DNA of 64,000 nt from Rhodobacteraceae bacterium HTCC2150 (lineage in GTDB: Bacteria; Pseudomonadota; Alphaproteobacteria; Rhodobacterales; Rhodobacteraceae). The stretch lies in NCBI GenBank assembly GCA_000169395.1, contig AAXZ01000010.1, positions 1-64,000 of the forward strand, written 5' to 3'. Position 1 is the stretch's first letter, and every line of letters starts with the position of its first letter. Positions 26,199-34,968 of the stretch are shown in pieces. The notes under the pieces are model-generated. The model saw nothing but the letters and a program-made list of their open reading frames with translations. It was not told the DNA's origin and did no database searches. The position numbers were made by a program, and so were the translations under genes.

Positions 26199-27419
26199 TC
26201 AAGCTTCGGGATCGTACTGTCGCTGAACCATGCGTGTGTAATAGGTGAATACAATCGACATTGCAGATATCAGAAACATGAAGGCGGCCAAAGGAAGCGC
26301 GGAGTTTAAATCCCGAGTGATAAAGCCAGAGGTTCCCGACAAAAGCCCGCCGCCGAAAACCATCATCGCCCCACCAACGCCAGCAGCAGTTCCTGCCAAT
26401 GACGGTCGCACAGACATCAATCCAACCGTTGCGCTGGGCAGGGCTAGCCCGTTGCCAAACCCAACAGCAACCACGCAACCAAAGAACGCAAGCGGGCTTG
26501 CGGCACCAAGGGCGACCAGAATTATGGATATGCCAATGCCTGTTGTGGCAAACCAACAGCCAATAATCATCATTTTGAAAATACCAAGTCGTTCCGCGTT
26601 GCGACCAGAATAGTAATTCCCAAAGAAATAGCCGAGCGAAATCAAACCCAGATAGGCGCCTGTCTGCGTTTCACTAAGGGCATAGACTTGGTTTGCAACC
26701 TGTGGTGCACCCCCAAGATAACTGAAAAATGTTCCGCTGCAGAACATTGATGTAAGGGTGAAACCCCAATAGCGACGCGCACCAAATAACTCGGGGCATT
26801 CTGCAAATTGTTTTGAAAAGCTTTCGCTACGGTTGGAATTGGATTCACCTAAATCAAAGAAAACCAGCCCCAACATAACTGCGCCGAATGTTGCTAAAAA
26901 CCAGAACGTCGTTTGCCAACCGAATGTTTCACCCAGATAACCGCCAACAATTGGGCCAATCATCGGGAATATGGCCATACCCATTGTGACATAGGCGATC
27001 ATGCTTGCGGCACTTGGTCCGGGCACAAGGTCACGAACGACTGCTCGCGATAACACCATGCCCGTGGCTATGCCGCCTTGTGCCATTCTGAATGCCAAAA
27101 ACGTTTCGACATTGGGTGCATAGATGGCCCCGATTGTGGCAATGACAAATATTAATATGCCCCACAACAGCACGGGTCGACGGCCATATCTGTCAGAAAG
27201 GGGCCCAATGATTAGTTGCAATGTGCCAGTAACTAAGAAATAGCCAGCAATCGAAAGCTGCATCACCGCATAATCGGTTCCAAAGTGCTCGGCCATTTTG
27301 GGTAAAGACGGTACAAATATTGCTAATGACAGGGCAGCAAGCCCTGCTGTGAGAACAAGTGTAATAAGTTTTGGTGGGGTCGTTCTGTCTAAAAAACGTG
27401 AATTTGGAATGTCAGCCAT
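26199..27419 (-). CDS. Bcr/CflA-type MFS transporter
   Basis: A 406-residue drug/H+ antiporter-type major facilitator with 12 predicted helices. Motif A is GPLSDRYGRRPVLLWG after helix 2, and motif C-like sequences (GPIVGGYLGETFGW) occur in helix 5, as in the 12-TM drug antiporter family. The start is set at ATG 27419 (MADIPNSRFLDR); an upstream in-frame extension would run through the operator region. It is divergent from pccB and upstream of pccR, so it may be under PccR control. The substrate is unknown; export of a short-chain acid or related compound is possible. Confidence 0.85.
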   Translation of the reverse strand: MADIPNSRFLDRTTPPKLITLVLTAGLAALSLAIFVPSLPKMAEHFGTDYAVMQLSIAGYFLVTGTLQLIIGPLSDRYGRRPVLLWGILIFVIATIGAIYAPNVETFLAFRMAQGGIATGMVLSRAVVRDLVPGPSAASMIAYVTMGMAIFPMIGPIVGGYLGETFGWQTTFWFLATFGAVMLGLVFFDLGESNSNRSESFSKQFAECPELFGARRYWGFTLTSMFCSGTFFSYLGGAPQVANQVYALSETQTGAYLGLISLGYFFGNYYSGRNAERLGIFKMMIIGCWFATTGIGISIILVALGAASPLAFFGCVVAVGFGNGLALPSATVGLMSVRPSLAGTAAGVGGAMMVFGGGLLSGTSGFITRDLNSALPLAAFMFLISAMSIVFTYYTRMVQRQYDPEA

Positions 27420-27488
27420 TAGCAGACCATAGGCCTCATTTTCAAGAAGTCCAATGGGGAAAATTACTTGACAAATTGCGGTAAAAAA

Positions 27489-27541
27489 TTTGCATATTAG
27501 CAATTATACAAAACCCTATTTGCTGAATTTTGCAAATTTGC
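27489..27541. promoter_or_regulatory. Predicted tandem PccR operators upstream of pccB
   Basis: TTTGCAAATTTGC at 27529-27541 is identical over 13 bases to the site before pccR. A second site, TTTGCATATTAGC (27489-27501), matches 11 of 13 and lies exactly 40 bp away. A weaker TTTGCTGA lies between at 27519. Both main sites are upstream of the pccB -35 region, a position typical of activation. Confidence 0.72.
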
Positions 27542-27551
27542 GATGTTTAAC

Positions 27552-27580
27552 TTTTAAACCCGCTGTTTTGCTCATATTAT
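27552..27580 (+). promoter_or_regulatory. Candidate pccB promoter
   Basis: TATTAT at 27575-27580 is a good -10 box. A weak -35 (TTTTAA, 27552-27557) lies 17 bp upstream. A poor -35 just downstream of an operator fits activator dependence. The predicted start would lie about 20 nt before the pccB ATG. Confidence 0.45.
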
Positions 27581-27605
27581 ACAGGCGCAAATCTGGAGAT
27601 TCACC

Positions 27606-29138
27606 ATGACTAATATTCTGCAAGAACTAGAAGATCGCCGCGATGTAGCACGCATCGGTGGAGGTCAACGCCGCATCGATGCGCAGCACGCGAAAGGTAA
27701 ATTAACCGCGCGTGAGCGTTTGGATCTATTGCTTGATGAAGGGTCTTTTGAAGAATTTGACATGTTCGTCGCGCATCGTTGTGTCGAATTTGGCATGGAA
27801 GAAAATCGCCCTTCTGGGGATGGCGTGATTACAGGCTGGGGAACCATCAACGGCCGCATGGTCTATGTGTATTCACAAGACTTCACCGTTTTTGGGGGTT
27901 CACTGTCTGAAACCCATGCGCAAAAGATTTGCAAAATCATGGATATGGCCATTCAAAATGGCGCGCCAATCATCGGGCTTAACGATTCAGGTGGTGCGCG
28001 GATCCAGGAGGGTGTTGCGTCTTTGGCCGGATATGCAGAAGTGTTCCAGCGCAACATTATGGCATCAGGTGTTGTTCCACAGATCAGCGTCATCATGGGG
28101 CCATGCGCTGGCGGTGCAGTTTATTCGCCCGCAATCACAGATTTCATCTTCATGGTTAAAGACAGCTCTTACATGTTTGTCACTGGCCCCGATGTGGTGA
28201 AGACCGTTACCAACGAGGTTGTAACAGCCGAGGAATTGGGTGGTGCTAGCACGCACACCAAAAAATCAAGCGTTGCCGATGGTGCTTTTGAAAACGACGT
28301 TGAGGCTTTGGCGGAGGTTCGCCGCCTTGTTGATTTCTTGCCGTTGCATAACCGCGAAAAACCACCAGTTCGCCCGTTTTATGACAACCCAGCCCGTGTT
28401 GAAAACTCCCTTGATACGTTGATCCCTGACAATCCAAACCAGCCTTATGATATGAAAGAACTTATCAACAAGCTTGGGGATGAAGGTGATTTTTACGAGA
28501 TACAAGAAGACTTTGCGGCAAACATCTTAACCGGATTCATTCGTCTCGAGGGGTCCACCGTCGGCGTTGTGGCAAACCAGCCAACCGTTTTGGCAGGTTG
28601 TTTGGATATTGATGCATCCCGCAAGGCGGCGCGTTTTGTGCGTTTCTGCGATGCGTTTGAAATTCCAATCCTAACGCTTGTTGATGTTCCTGGCTTCTTG
28701 CCAGGTACCAGCCAAGAATACGGCGGCGTTATCAAGCATGGCGCGAAGCTTTTGTTTGCTTATGGCGAAGCGACGGTTCCAAAGGTAACTGTTATTACGC
28801 GCAAGGCTTACGGTGGTGCGTATGATGTGATGGCGTCAAAGCATTTGCGTGGTGATTTCAATTATGCATGGCCGACTGCGGAAATTGCCGTGATGGGTGC
28901 TAAGGGTGCTGTTGAAATTCTGTATCGCAATGAATTGGATGATCCAGAAAAGATTGCTGCACGTGTTGCCGATTATGAAAAACGTTTCGCCAATCCGTTT
29001 GTAGCCGCGGAAAAAGGTTTCATTGACGAGGTGATTTTGCCGCATTCTACACGTCGTCGTGTTTGCCGCGCTTTTGCTTCGTTACGAGGTAAATCGTTAC
29101 AAAACCCATGGAAAAAACACGACAATATTCCGTTGTAG
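27606..29138 (+). CDS. pccB: Propionyl-CoA carboxylase beta subunit
   Basis: The 510-residue carboxyltransferase subunit that transfers CO2 from biotin to propionyl-CoA, making (S)-methylmalonyl-CoA. Hallmarks are [18 protein letters not shown] near the start, [20 protein letters not shown], and the two oxyanion regions [12 protein letters not shown] and [12 protein letters not shown]. Length is normal. Start is ATG 27606 after a TGGAGA site. It heads the plus-strand block ending in pccA (31320) and mutase (34940); PccR and its operators lie directly upstream, so expression should rise with propionyl-CoA. Confidence 0.97.
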   Translation: MTNILQELEDRRDVARIGGGQRRIDAQHAKGKLTARERLDLLLDEGSFEEFDMFVAHRCVEFGMEENRPSGDGVITGWGTINGRMVYVYSQDFTVFGGSLSETHAQKICKIMDMAIQNGAPIIGLNDSGGARIQEGVASLAGYAEVFQRNIMASGVVPQISVIMGPCAGGAVYSPAITDFIFMVKDSSYMFVTGPDVVKTVTNEVVTAEELGGASTHTKKSSVADGAFENDVEALAEVRRLVDFLPLHNREKPPVRPFYDNPARVENSLDTLIPDNPNQPYDMKELINKLGDEGDFYEIQEDFAANILTGFIRLEGSTVGVVANQPTVLAGCLDIDASRKAARFVRFCDAFEIPILTLVDVPGFLPGTSQEYGGVIKHGAKLLFAYGEATVPKVTVITRKAYGGAYDVMASKHLRGDFNYAWPTAEIAVMGAKGAVEILYRNELDDPEKIAARVADYEKRFANPFVAAEKGFIDEVILPHSTRRRVCRAFASLRGKSLQNPWKKHDNIPL

Positions 29139-29152
29139 GCAGGGCAATTGTG

Positions 29153-29482
29153 ATGGGTAAAAACTGGCATATCACACGCAATGAAACGTCGCTGACTCTG
29201 TCGCGACGCCGTCATGCGCGTTTTGATGTGGCGGTTGAAACGGTATTAAGCGGCGGTTCCAAAACCCGGCTTGCCCATCAAATTCGCCAAGATTTGTGGC
29301 GGGCTTTGCAAAACTTGCGAGGCTTTTCACCGGCAGTTCAAATCACAACAATAGGTGCAGGTGTCGCTGTTCGGGCGGGTGGCCAAATCGATGGGGCATT
29401 TCCGCGTCTACAAATTGAAGCAAGAATTGCAGATGTACTAGAAAACCCCAAAAACCGTAAAAGATGGGTGCGACATGCCTGA
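29153..29482 (+). CDS. Conserved-looking hypothetical protein after pccB
   Basis: A 109-residue ORF starting at ATG 29153, 14 bp after the pccB stop, and overlapping the next gene by 8 bp. It has no membrane segment or signal. The protein is basic (SLTLSRRRHARFDVAVETVL, NPKNRKRWVRHA) with a small alpha/beta-looking core. I do not recognise a family. Tight spacing on both sides indicates translation as part of the pcc operon. Confidence 0.7.
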   Translation: MGKNWHITRNETSLTLSRRRHARFDVAVETVLSGGSKTRLAHQIRQDLWRALQNLRGFSPAVQITTIGAGVAVRAGGQIDGAFPRLQIEARIADVLENPKNRKRWVRHA

Positions 29483-29867
29483 TTTTCACTTGTTTTCAAA
29501 AGGCCCGCGCCCAGTTGCTCCGTTTTCACATGCTGTGGAAAGTGATGGCTGGGTGATCCTTACGGGGCAAATGCCAACTGATCCTGCTGCACCAGATGCA
29601 CCATTACCCAATGGCGTTGCAGCGCAAACCCGCCGTGTGATGGATAATCTAGCGTTAATTTTGGCAGAACTTGATTTGGATATGTCCCATGTCGTTCAGT
29701 GCCGCGCGTATTTGACCGAATTTGAACGTGACTATGCAACGTTCAACGATACGTACCAAAGTTACTTTCCTGTTGATAGGCGCCCGGCGCGCACAACAAT
29801 TGGGGTGACAGCTTTGGCTGTTGGCGCTTTGGTTGAAATTGATTGCGTGGCGCGTCGTCCGGAATGA
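29475..29867 (+). CDS. RidA-family protein
   Basis: A 130-residue RidA/YjgF/Rid-family protein, usually a trimeric deaminase that hydrolyses reactive enamine/imine intermediates. Typical segments are PVAPFSHAVESDGWVILTGQ, VVQCRAYLTEFERDYATFND and RPARTTIGVTALAVGALVEI; the conserved Arg of RPARTT is the catalytic residue in RidA. The start overlaps the preceding gene by 8 bp and the stop overlaps the next ATG (ATGA), so it is tightly coupled in the operon. It may be a Rid2-Rid7 paralogue rather than canonical RidA. Confidence 0.88.
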   Translation: MPDFHLFSKGPRPVAPFSHAVESDGWVILTGQMPTDPAAPDAPLPNGVAAQTRRVMDNLALILAELDLDMSHVVQCRAYLTEFERDYATFNDTYQSYFPVDRRPARTTIGVTALAVGALVEIDCVARRPE

Positions 29868-30304
29868 GACGTTTGGCCAACATATTATTTCCAATCGCTG
29901 CCGCTTTGGTGGCTTTTGGGCTTTGGATCGCATGGCCAACGGATGAAACCGATTTTCCAACCGAAGATATCGTGGCCGATCAAATGCCATCGGGCCAATC
30001 CCTTGAACATTTCGAAACTTTGTACGAGCAACAAAACGGCAAAAAAGTTCTGATCCTACGTTACCTTGCGCCTCAAATTGCCCGCGACAGTGGCAACATT
30101 GATGCGGAAATGGCCGAGGGCGACATGGATTATATTTGCCGTTCGACGGGTTTGAGATTGGCAAAATTGGATGGTGACACGCAAGAGATCATCGTGACAC
30201 TTATTGATCAACCCCATGAGCGTGGTGCCAGAAATCCAAAAGTGACACAATTTTTCAAGGTCTTTTCGATCAAAGACAACACCTGCATCTGGGAGCTTTT
30301 CTAA
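29864..30304 (+). CDS. DUF6497-type exported protein
   Basis: A 146-residue protein with an N-terminal membrane or signal segment (NILFPIAAALVAFGLWIAWP, residues 5-24) and a soluble domain beginning near DQMPSGQSLEHFETLYE. A segment like LILRYLAPQIARDSG and a Cys pair (YICRSTG, NTCIWELF) that could form a disulfide are visible. I assign it to DUF6497, a family seen in Rhodobacterales, from memory. Function is unknown. Start ATG 29864 overlaps the RidA stop. Confidence 0.65.
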   Translation: MRRLANILFPIAAALVAFGLWIAWPTDETDFPTEDIVADQMPSGQSLEHFETLYEQQNGKKVLILRYLAPQIARDSGNIDAEMAEGDMDYICRSTGLRLAKLDGDTQEIIVTLIDQPHERGARNPKVTQFFKVFSIKDNTCIWELF

Positions 30305-30497
30305 TGTTGCCACTAGATATTGCGATGACCATCAGCCAAAATGGCCGATCTGATGCAGGCCGGTCACAGATTGTGGATAGGTCTGCAAAACCGTGTTTTT
30401 TCAAGGCATTTTGGAGTATTCTTGCTGTGAATTACGTCCGCGTAATTTCAACCAGTAAAAGAAACAGTATCGTTTCTATAAAAAGCAGGAGTGCAGG

Positions 30498-30641
30498 ATG
30501 TCAAAGAGCATCGTTTCAATTTTCGCCCTTGGCCTATTGGTCACACTTGCCGCATGTTCAAGCGGCACCCAAGAAGAAATCGTATTTGTTGAGCCAGAAG
30601 TTGTGGTGGCTGAGCCTGTTTACGCAGGTAAATACAAATAA
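30498..30641 (+). CDS. Small lipoprotein, 47 residues
   Basis: A short gene with a strong AGGAG site 6 bp before ATG 30498. The product is a lipoprotein precursor: a hydrophobic signal (IVSIFALGLLVTLAAC) with lipobox LAAC and Cys20 as the lipidated residue, then an acidic, valine-rich tail EEIVFVEPEVVVAEPVYAG ending GKYK. The mature peptide is only 28 residues. Small lipoproteins of this kind can modulate envelope enzymes; nothing more specific can be said. Confidence 0.8.
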   Translation: MSKSIVSIFALGLLVTLAACSSGTQEEIVFVEPEVVVAEPVYAGKYK

Positions 30642-30647
30642 GTTTTT

Positions 30648-30674
30648 CATGGGGCAGGTTTTGCCTGCCCCATG
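30648..30674 (+). terminator. Hairpin after the small lipoprotein gene
   Basis: A perfect 11-bp stem CATGGGGCAGG / CCTGCCCCATG with a TTTTG loop, 6 bp after the lipoprotein stop. No T-run follows, so it is either a weak terminator or an RNA 3'-end stabiliser. Confidence 0.55.
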
Positions 30675-30716
30675 TATTCAAATCCGCAGCACCCATCATT
30701 TAACAAGGGGTGCACA

Positions 30717-31061
30717 ATGTTAAAGCATCGCGGGTTTCCGGGCCGATTGGCTGGCACAGATTTTCAATTCATCATCCGACGCCCGAATAAATCGGGGGCA
30801 ACCCCTTTGATTTCGCGTGAACGATACCGTGATCGTCGTCCGCCTGATAAACGCGCAGACGCGGCATTCATTCATGCGTTGTGCGTTCATTTTGGCGAAG
30901 AGCCGTTTGAACGCGGGAACTTGGACGGCGGTCGTCTTTCGTGGTTTTTCGGGCGCGAAGTCATCCCCGCGACGGATCCTTTTGACAATGCATCATATGA
31001 GGCATTGCTAAAACTCGACAGTAAACTGATCGAACGTAATTTCCCTGAGATTTTCGAATGA
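30717..31061 (+). CDS. Conserved-looking hypothetical protein before pccA
   Basis: A 114-residue protein starting at ATG 30717 after an AAGGGG site. It begins MLKHRGFPGRLAGTDFQFII and is rich in Arg. A plausible globular core lies near HALCVHFGEEPFERGNLDGG and SWFFGREVIPATDPFDNASY, with helices at the end (ALLKLDSKLIERNFPEIF). No family recognised. It lies between the lipoprotein hairpin and the pccA leader, in the same direction as its neighbours. Confidence 0.65.
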   Translation: MLKHRGFPGRLAGTDFQFIIRRPNKSGATPLISRERYRDRRPPDKRADAAFIHALCVHFGEEPFERGNLDGGRLSWFFGREVIPATDPFDNASYEALLKLDSKLIERNFPEIFE

Positions 31062-31233
31062 TTATCGGCAACTATCCGCTGTTGCTTACGCAAGTTAAGC
31101 AGGATTTGGCCGATTTTTGCATCGGTATGTTTCCCCTCTTTCGCGGGGCGATTTTTGGCGACATTTTGAATTCAGAAACGGGCACTCCAACGTTGGCTCG
31201 TTTCTTTGTTCAGTTTTGTTACCCTTCCCCTCC

Positions 31234-31274
31234 AATGAGGTTTGTCTATCAATCAGGCAAACCTCATTTTTTTT
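31234..31274 (+). terminator. Intrinsic terminator in the leader of pccA
   Basis: A perfect 11-bp stem AATGAGGTTTG / CAAACCTCATT with a 13-nt loop, running into eight T (31267-31274). It ends 45 bp before the pccA start, leaving too little room for a full promoter after it. It either ends the upstream operon with pccA transcribed from an overlapping promoter, or acts as an attenuator. Confidence 0.85.
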
Positions 31275-31319
31275 GTCTGCGCAACAATCAGAACACCTCC
31301 AATCTAAAAAGGCTGACCC

Positions 31320-33320
31320 ATGTTTAAGAAAATCCTGATCGCTAATCGGGGCGAAATCGCTTGCCGTGTAATCAAGTCAGCCCAGAAAATGGGTATCAAA
31401 ACGGTCGCAATTTATTCTGACGCCGATCGAAATGCATTGCACGTGAAAATGGCGGATGAGGCTGTGCACATCGGCCCACCGCCAGCAAATGAATCATACA
31501 TTGTGATTGAAAACGTCATGAAAGCGATCCGTGAAACGGGTGCCGAGGCGGTTCACCCTGGTTATGGGTTTTTGTCCGAAAACAGCAAATTTGCCGAGGC
31601 ATTGTCAGCAGAAGGTGTTGCCTTCATTGGACCACCAGTTGGCGCGATCGAAAAAATGGGTGACAAAATTACATCCAAAAAGATTGCGATGGATGCAGGG
31701 GTTTCCACCGTTCCAGGATACATGGGCCTAATTGCTGATGCGGATGAGGCTGTTAAAATTTCCAACGAAATTGGCTATCCGGTGATGCTAAAGGCCAGCG
31801 CTGGCGGCGGCGGCAAAGGCATGCGGATTGCGTGGAATGACACCGAAGCGCGCGAAGGTTTTCAGTCATCCAAGAATGAAGCTGCCAAATCTTTTGGTGA
31901 TGATCGCATTTTCATTGAAAAATTCGTAACCCAACCACGTCACATCGAAATTCAGGTGCTTGCCGACAGCCATGGCAACTGCATCTATTTGGGCGAGCGG
32001 GAATGTTCGATCCAGCGTCGAAACCAAAAGGTTATTGAAGAAGCGCCATCACCATTCTTGGACGAAGCCACGCGTAAGGCCATGGGTGAAGAGGCATGCT
32101 CTCTTGCCTCGGCTGTTGATTACACCAGTGCGGGTACAGTGGAATTCATCGTTGATGGGGACCGCAACTTTTACTTCTTGGAAATGAATACGCGTTTGCA
32201 AGTTGAGCATCCTGTAACCGAATTGATCACAGGCGTTGATCTTGTGGAACAAATGATCTGTGTGGCTTACGGTGAAAAGCTGAAGATCGCCCAAGAAGAT
32301 GTGAAATTAAATGGTTGGGCATTGGAAAGCCGTCTTTATGCTGAGGATCCCTATCGCAACTTCTTGCCCTCGATTGGTCGTTTGACACGCTATCGTCCAC
32401 CAAGCGAAGAGGCCAGCGAAACGCACGCCGTACGTAATGACACCGGCGTTTTTGAGGGTGGCGAGATTTCGATGTTTTATGATCCGATGATTGCCAAGCT
32501 TTGTACATGGGGCACTGATCGGGCATCTGTGCTGGAACATATGCGCGTGGCTTTGGATAGTTTTGAGGTCGAAGGTATTGGGCACAACTTGCCCTTTTTG
32601 TCAGCAGTTATGGATCATCCGAAATTCATTTCAGGCAATATGACGACAGCGTTCATCGAAGAGGAATACCCAGACGGCTTTGAGGGTGTGACACTTGATG
32701 AATCTGCTTTGCGTCAAATCGCGGCTGCTGCAACGGCGATGTTCCGTGTCGCTGAAATTCGCCGCGCGCGTTTGTCTGGTCGGATGGATAATCATTACCG
32801 TACTGTTGGTGATAATTGGGTAACGCAGGTTCAGGGGCAAAACTTCGCCGTAACCATTGATGCAGATAAAACTGGTACAGACGTAAAATTTGATGATGGC
32901 ACAGTTTTGCGTGTCATGTCTGACTGGCTACCTGGTCAACGATTAGCCACGCTGACAGTCGGTGATACTAAGGTCGTTCTAAAGGTCGAAAAAATTACCA
33001 ATGGCTTCCGTCTTCGTTCACGTGGGGCCGATATGAACGTTAAAGTTTATAACCCGCGTCAGGCAGAACTTGCGGCGTTGATGCCCGAAAAAATTGCACC
33101 AGACACGTCAAAATTCTTGTTGTGCCCTATGCCTGGTTTGATCGTTTCAGTGAATGTCGCCGAGGGCGAAGAAGTTCAAGAAGGCCAAGCCCTTTGTACG
33201 GTTGAAGCGATGAAAATGGAAAACATCCTGCGTGCCGAGCGTAAAGGTGTTGTCGCGAAGATTGAAGCTGCCGCAGGCGACAGCCTAAAGGTCGACGAAG
33301 TCATTATGACGTTTGAGTAG
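31320..33320 (+). CDS. pccA: Propionyl-CoA carboxylase alpha subunit (biotin carboxylase + BCCP)
   Basis: The 666-residue biotin-bearing subunit. The biotin carboxylase domain covers about residues 1-450: ILIANRGEIACRVIKSAQK, the ATP-grasp Gly loop ASAGGGGKGMRI, and FLEMNTRLQVEHPVTE. A PCC-specific linker (BT) region follows, and a biotinyl domain closes the protein with VEAMKMENILRAE, where the Lys is biotinylated. It works with PccB to form the alpha6-beta6 enzyme. A terminator-like hairpin lies directly upstream. The stop is 13 bp from the convergent DUF4174 gene. Confidence 0.97.
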   Translation: MFKKILIANRGEIACRVIKSAQKMGIKTVAIYSDADRNALHVKMADEAVHIGPPPANESYIVIENVMKAIRETGAEAVHPGYGFLSENSKFAEALSAEGVAFIGPPVGAIEKMGDKITSKKIAMDAGVSTVPGYMGLIADADEAVKISNEIGYPVMLKASAGGGGKGMRIAWNDTEAREGFQSSKNEAAKSFGDDRIFIEKFVTQPRHIEIQVLADSHGNCIYLGERECSIQRRNQKVIEEAPSPFLDEATRKAMGEEACSLASAVDYTSAGTVEFIVDGDRNFYFLEMNTRLQVEHPVTELITGVDLVEQMICVAYGEKLKIAQEDVKLNGWALESRLYAEDPYRNFLPSIGRLTRYRPPSEEASETHAVRNDTGVFEGGEISMFYDPMIAKLCTWGTDRASVLEHMRVALDSFEVEGIGHNLPFLSAVMDHPKFISGNMTTAFIEEEYPDGFEGVTLDESALRQIAAAATAMFRVAEIRRARLSGRMDNHYRTVGDNWVTQVQGQNFAVTIDADKTGTDVKFDDGTVLRVMSDWLPGQRLATLTVGDTKVVLKVEKITNGFRLRSRGADMNVKVYNPRQAELAALMPEKIAPDTSKFLLCPMPGLIVSVNVAEGEEVQEGQALCTVEAMKMENILRAERKGVVAKIEAAAGDSLKVDEVIMTFE

Positions 33321-33333
33321 GAAAAGCCGTGGC

Positions 33334-33810
33334 TTATTCTTCCCTAGATTTGCGAAGTTCTTGTTGGCGGATGGTCGTTTTGTCGATCAACCGCCCAAGT
33401 TCGCGCATTTTCCAAGGGGCGGCTTTGCGCAAAATGGTCCGGCCATCTTTGTCGATTAACACAAATGAAAACCCGCGAGGGCGAAGTTTCGTACGCACAT
33501 CAGATTTTGCAGCAGGGTCACTATCGACGATCAAGATCAAATCGCGTTCGTCGGTCGCGGCCTTGGCATCGGTGAAATATTCGATTTGTTCGGCAAGTCG
33601 TGGATCGGCAGGCGTGTCAGCAAAAACAACAAGCACGCGTTTTTGCCACATAAAGTCGCCCAAATTTACGTCGAATGCATCTAAAAAGGGTGCTGTTTCA
33701 GCCAAATTATCGGAAATTTCCTCCGCTGCAGCGACTGTTTGTGCTGTTATTGCGTTGGTTGTTGCAACGCCAATAAATGCTGCAATTACAAAGCTGAATA
33801 GATGTTTCAT
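33334..33810 (-). CDS. DUF4174-type exported protein
   Basis: A 158-residue protein with a signal peptide (HLFSFVIAAFIGVATTNAIT, start ATG 33810 after GGGAG). The mature part has a thioredoxin-like feel: KRVLVVFADTPADPRLAEQ, RDLILIVDSDP, GFSFVLIDKDGRTILRK and PWKMRELGRLIDK, a layout I associate with DUF4174. No CxxC pair is present. It is the only minus-strand gene inside the pcc/mcm block, convergent with pccA. Function unknown. Confidence 0.75.
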   Translation of the reverse strand: MKHLFSFVIAAFIGVATTNAITAQTVAAAEEISDNLAETAPFLDAFDVNLGDFMWQKRVLVVFADTPADPRLAEQIEYFTDAKAATDERDLILIVDSDPAAKSDVRTKLRPRGFSFVLIDKDGRTILRKAAPWKMRELGRLIDKTTIRQQELRKSREE

Positions 33811-33942
33811 GGTTGCTCCCTCAAAATCATATATAGGTCTTTCTGCACGTTTTACTATGGGCGTTAGATCATTGTTTTCCCCTTTAAATATCCCAGCTGT
33901 GCACAATTTGATCTTTAACCCCCTAACAAGGGATCACATCTG

Positions 33943-34968
33943 ATGATGACCCTTCAGGAGCATATTCAGGCCACAATGGCCTTCGCTCGTTTGGGTATTG
34001 GGTGGGTTTTGGATATTATCCTACATGTTGGCGCGCATCGGACAGGCTCGACCAGTTTTCAAAACATGTTGCGCTGCACAGCACCGGATTTACGAAAGCA
34101 GGGCGTTGCTGTTTGGGAAACCAAACACACGCGCGATGGGCGATTTGCTGGACTAGTTTGCCCTAAAAGCCAAATAACTGACAAGACAAAGTCGGCCGCG
34201 ATGAAATCGACCACCCACATTCAATTTGAATTGGATCGCCTTGATGGTGATGGCGTTAAAACGCTTGTTGTCAGTGAGGAAAATATGTTGGGACAGATGC
34301 GATGCAATCTTGCGGCGCATGAATTATATCCTGATGCGCGATTTCGTTTGGGGCGGTTCTCTGATGTTTTTGGTGACCGCGTTAGCCGAGTGGTTTTGGC
34401 GGTGCGCAGTCAGGATGCCGTTTGGCGTTCAGCACTTTCCTATGGGTTGAACGCAGGCTTAGATTTGGTCGCGGGTACTGATTTTGATGCCTTGGCTAAT
34501 GCCAAACGCCGATGGCGCCACGTTGTTAGTGATATGTCACGTGCATTTGGCTCTACAAAACTGGCTGTTTGGAAATTCGAGGCATTTGCGGGCGACGCTG
34601 ACGGACAACTGGCAATCGTTTTGGGTGGAAAATCGCCAGCAAAGGCACGTCTTTTGCAAAATCAGCATCACGCATCGCCCAATGCTGTTGCGCTGCGTAA
34701 AAGGGCGGTGGAACGCGGCCTGTGGAATCTTGCAAAGACTATTCCAGAATTTCCGGCCCAATGGCAGCCGTTTAACACCACACAGTTGGCGGGGTTCCAA
34801 GCAGCATATGCCAAGGATCTTGATTGGTTAAGCCGCCAACCAGCGCGTGAATTAGAATATTACGGCACAAAAATAGAAGATAAAAATGGGATTTGCATTC
34901 AGTCAAATCCGCAGGAAAACCTACACAGAGGAAGTTTTGATGACAAAAGAGGTCAACGAATGGGGTGA
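33943..34968 (+). CDS. Sulfotransferase-like P-loop protein
   Basis: A 341-residue protein with an N-terminal phosphate-binding loop [16 protein letters not shown] (near residue 28) of the kind that binds PAPS in sulfotransferases. SEENMLGQM and [19 protein letters not shown] follow, the latter resembling the 3'-phosphate-binding Arg/Ser region. This resembles the uncharacterised sulfotransferase-like proteins common in roseobacters. The C-terminal end overlaps the mutase start by 29 bp. The substrate is unknown and catalytic activity is not certain. Confidence 0.7.
   Translation: MMTLQEHIQATMAFARLGIGWVLDIILHVGAHRTGSTSFQNMLRCTAPDLRKQGVAVWETKHTRDGRFAGLVCPKSQITDKTKSAAMKSTTHIQFELDRLDGDGVKTLVVSEENMLGQMRCNLAAHELYPDARFRLGRFSDVFGDRVSRVVLAVRSQDAVWRSALSYGLNAGLDLVAGTDFDALANAKRRWRHVVSDMSRAFGSTKLAVWKFEAFAGDADGQLAIVLGGKSPAKARLLQNQHHASPNAVALRKRAVERGLWNLAKTIPEFPAQWQPFNTTQLAGFQAAYAKDLDWLSRQPARELEYYGTKIEDKNGICIQSNPQENLHRGSFDDKRGQRMG

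Noticed and set aside
30304-30723. A 139-codon plus-strand frame over the lipoprotein gene
   Set aside because: It overlaps the lipoprotein gene out of frame, continues through the hairpin and has no recognisable product; the small lipoprotein explains the region better.
31058-31327. An 89-codon frame across the pccA leader
   Set aside because: It runs through the terminator and its translation is low-complexity and unlike a protein; treated as leader.
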